Source of the DNA: Clostridiaceae bacterium UBA5444 | GTDB lineage: Bacteria > Bacillota > Clostridia > Clostridiales > Oxobacteraceae | Direction: 5' to 3' | DNA length: 24,892 nucleotides | NCBI GenBank assembly: GCA_002426575.1 | Contig: DIRE01000035.1 | Span: 23,282-48,173 of the forward strand | Part shown: positions 24,192 to 24,892 of the stretch, in pieces | How positions within the stretch are numbered: the stretch's first letter is position 1 | How the letters are laid out: each line of letters starts with the position of its first letter | Made by a program: the position numbers and the translations under genes | The notes under the pieces: model-generated | What the model was told of the DNA's origin: nothing | Seen by the model: only the letters and a program-made list of their open reading frames with translations | Databases searched by the model: none

Positions 24192-24249
24192 TGTGCTTAA
24201 AATGGTTACCGCCCCCTAGAATATCATTTACCTATATTATATCCAAATG

Positions 24250-24280
24250 AAAAAAAAGCTCCACATAAAGTGGAGCTTTT
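24250..24280 (-). terminator. Intrinsic terminator of the zinc-ribbon gene
   Basis: In minus-strand sense AAAAGCTCCAC pairs with GTGGAGCTTTT, a perfect 11-bp stem followed by TTTTTTTT. Confidence 0.93.
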
Positions 24281-24325
24281 CAGCCTTGATTAACTGGTTA
24301 TAACCCTCTCGCCAAGCTTCGGGGA

Positions 24326-24604
24326 TTATTTCCTTGCCTCATAGCATTCACGGCAATAAACAGGTCTGTCATTACTTGGTTTAAAAGGAACCTCAGTTGT
24401 TTTTCCGCATTCAGAGCAGACAGCTTCGTACATTTCTCTTCTCTCTCCTGATGATCTTCTTGCATCCTTCTTAGCTTGTCTGCAATCTTTGCATCTTGTT
24501 GGTTCGTTCTGGAATCCCTTTTCTGCATAGAATTCCTGTTCACCTGCTGTAAAGACGAATTCAGATCCGCAGTCTTTACATGTTAATGTTTTGTCTTGAT
24601 ACAT
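24326..24604 (-). CDS. Zinc-ribbon protein with two CxxC pairs per domain
   Basis: The product has 92 aa. The first zinc ribbon uses CKDC (9-12) and CKDC (38-41), with a FVFTAGEQEFYAEKGF segment between them, as in the clostridial zf_Tbcl-type family. The second uses CSECGK (63-68) and CREC (84-87), with EVPFKPSNDRPVYC between them, the CxxC-x17-CxxC type. Between the domains is a basic stretch (KKDARRSSGERR). It is presumably a nucleic-acid-binding or structural zinc protein; its exact role is unknown. The ATG follows GAGGGGATTTTTAA. A second, shorter reading frame on the same strand (24298-24543) is only an overlap of this gene. A strong terminator follows. Confidence 0.85.
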   Translation of the reverse strand: MYQDKTLTCKDCGSEFVFTAGEQEFYAEKGFQNEPTRCKDCRQAKKDARRSSGERREMYEAVCSECGKTTEVPFKPSNDRPVYCRECYEARK

Positions 24605-24636
24605 TTAAAAATCCCCTCGCTTTGTGGCACTCGCTA

Positions 24637-24652
24637 AATGGCGACAGCCATT
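24637..24652 (-). other. Short hairpin in the zinc-ribbon leader
   Basis: AATGGC and GCCATT form a perfect 6-bp stem around a 4-base loop, some 33 bp upstream of the zinc-ribbon start. It may be a leader hairpin of that mRNA; nothing more can be said. Confidence 0.35.
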
Positions 24653-24689
24653 GAAATATTTATTAAACCAAGGTTTCCCATAGGTTTCT

Positions 24690-24892
24690 AAATTAATTGT
24701 ATTATATTAGCTGACCTGGTCTTTGACCCCACACCCGCCTGCTGGAAGTTTTGCTTAAGGTTTATTCCTCTCACGAATCCTTCTCTCGTCAAATTATGGC
24801 GGCAGGACTTACTTCTAAACCGCACCATGCTCATTAGACTTTATCTAACTTACGTGGATCGCTTTGCCTGCGACTAGCATCGACTTTCAACC
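24690..24892 (-). ncRNA. Structured non-coding RNA, candidate raiA motif
   Basis: This stretch is clearly richer in GC than its surroundings and holds no ORF. In minus-strand sense GGTTGA at the window edge can pair with TCAGCT (six pairs, two G-U) near 24713, so the RNA appears to begin close to 24892 and run about 185-205 nt. Internal complementarities include GCAGG with CCTGC, CCGCC with GGCGG, and GGTC with GACC. Size, GC content, compact pairing and a clostridial host fit the raiA motif, which I remember only in outline, so the name is tentative. It does not show the signatures of RNase P, tmRNA, SRP, T-box or cobalamin RNAs. The zinc-ribbon gene lies downstream. Confidence 0.5.

Noticed and set aside
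24298..24543. 81-codon minus-strand frame overlapping the zinc-ribbon gene
   Set aside because: It is an out-of-frame reading of a gene with eight well-placed cysteines and has no ribosome binding site.

Overview
The window comes from a low-GC, Gram-positive anaerobe of the Clostridia type. The evidence is the AT-rich sequence with heavy ATA/AGA codon use, strong AGGAGG-type ribosome binding sites, paired GlgC/GlgD subunits, a transketolase split into two genes, and a TasA/SipW locus with an LPXTG wall anchor. Every gene I support is on the minus strand, so transcription runs from high to low coordinates. I see no tRNA, rRNA, CRISPR array or insertion sequence.

Layout from low to high coordinates. 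Positions 1-1055 hold a two-gene transketolase, with the second subunit cut by the window edge. Positions 1214-8968 hold a complete four-gene Wadjet-type SMC defence cassette in the order jetD, jetA, jetB, jetC. Positions 9135-13240 hold a conserved housekeeping block: an AcpS-NnrD fusion, a lipoprotein, alanine racemase and a MazE/MazF pair. Positions 13376-14315 hold two small genes that flank a large nested inverted repeat. Positions 14672-18426 hold a PfkB-family sugar-phosphate kinase, a small cysteine-rich protein, and glgD/glgC for glycogen synthesis. Positions 18539-22090 hold an extracellular-fibre locus: SipW-type signal peptidase, TasA/CalY-like protein, a second SipW-type exported protein with a coiled coil, and an LPXTG wall protein. 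Positions 22262-24604 hold a lipoprotein, a PaaK/CapK-like adenylate-forming enzyme and a zinc-ribbon protein. The right edge (about 24690-24892) is a GC-rich, gene-free, structured-RNA-like segment.

The most informative regulatory element is a c-di-GMP-II riboswitch (22020-22090, minus strand) in front of sipW. Its closing helix shares bases with an intrinsic terminator, so ligand binding should prevent termination. c-di-GMP would then switch the SipW/TasA fibre genes on, which fits the sessile-lifestyle role of that messenger. The other main points are the Wadjet cassette, with an Asn after the Walker B Asp of its SMC subunit, a direct AcpS-NnrD fusion that has lost the NnrE epimerase domain, and the unexplained 171-bp nested hairpin at 13639-13809.
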